From NCBI RefSeq assembly GCF_000485905.1, contig NC_022664.1, positions 1,807,001 to 1,871,000 of the forward strand: a stretch of DNA of 64,000 nt, in the 5' to 3' direction. Positions 63,941 through 64,000 of the stretch are shown here, piece after piece. How positions within the stretch are numbered: position 1 is the first letter of the stretch; every line of letters begins with the position of its first letter. Origin of the DNA: Spiribacter curvatus. Lineage in GTDB: Bacteria > Pseudomonadota > Gammaproteobacteria > Nitrococcales > Nitrococcaceae. The position numbers were made by a program, and so were the translations under genes. The notes under the pieces were generated by a model, which searched no databases, was not told where the DNA came from, and was given only the letters and a program-made list of their open reading frames with translations.

Positions 63941-64000
63941 ATGGGGGCATTGCAAGTGGTTGATTCCGTTAGCGAACAGACGGCACGGCTGGAACAGCGC
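63941..64000 (+). CDS. start of a ZapB-like/TIGR02449 protein, cut by the window edge
   Basis: From ATG 63941 (or GTG 63956) the frame reads MGALQVVDSVSEQTARLEQR and stays open to the window edge. In gammaproteobacteria a short coiled-coil gene of this family and zapA lie divergent from ygfB, and the charged heptad-like start agrees. Only 20 codons are seen, so the call rests on context. Confidence 0.5.
   Translation, partial: MGALQVVDSVSEQTARLEQR

Overview
This window looks like chromosome of a GC-rich, probably halophilic gammaproteobacterium. Many proteins are acidic, and the ygfB-pepP-ubiH block, FolX, RfaH and an EPS-type MarR regulator all point to Gammaproteobacteria; Ectothiorhodospiraceae, perhaps Spiribacter-like, is my inference. 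No rRNA, tRNA, CRISPR array or intact insertion sequence was recognised.

Layout. From 1 to 29 kb the window is mostly housekeeping: a tightly overlapping minus-strand operon (ribA, RND adaptor, RND pump, GST, AzlC-like); quinone and glutathione redox genes; a GT4 glycosyltransferase with a six-hairpin glycosidase; folE-folX; a second RND pump followed by a NodIJ-like ABC exporter whose ATPase is frameshifted; then apt, two small zinc-type proteins, higBA, a DksA-like protein, ilvA, rpiA, a glutathione peroxidase and a TacAT-type acetyltransferase toxin-antitoxin pair. From 28 to 46 kb is a surface-polysaccharide locus: rfbB, two duplicated O-antigen ligase/polymerase genes on the plus strand, a WbpM/CapD dehydratase, two small sugar-1-phosphate transferases, a nucleotide-sugar dehydrogenase, a WecA-like transferase fused to a second polytopic domain, and LegB/LegC-like enzymes. 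From 43.6 to 54 kb toxin-antitoxin (TA) and defence-like genes are packed in: a HEPN pair, a toxin-antitoxin-SecB-like chaperone triad, a PD-(D/E)XK-like protein, PIN/Xis, DUF1902, MNT, MNT/HEPN, RHH/PIN and broken AAA/DUF4143 ATPases. They are followed by a tyrosine recombinase. From 55 to 64 kb come rfaH, a nucleotide-sugar epimerase, a Wzz protein, a phosphohexomutase, gcvH, ubiH, pepP, ygfB and the start of a ZapB-like gene.

How it fits together. A perfect 12-base ops signal for RfaH lies on the minus strand at 51844-51855, 41 bases before a MarR-type EPS regulator. From there minus-strand genes run through the TA cluster into the polysaccharide genes, and rfaH itself is only 3.5 kb away. 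I infer an RfaH-antiterminated polysaccharide operon whose promoter-proximal part has filled with TA modules. The strongest items for a second look are the ops/RfaH arrangement, the SecB-like chaperone TA triad, the WecA-plus-ligase fusion, the duplicated ligase blocks, and two genes broken exactly at strong inverted repeats.
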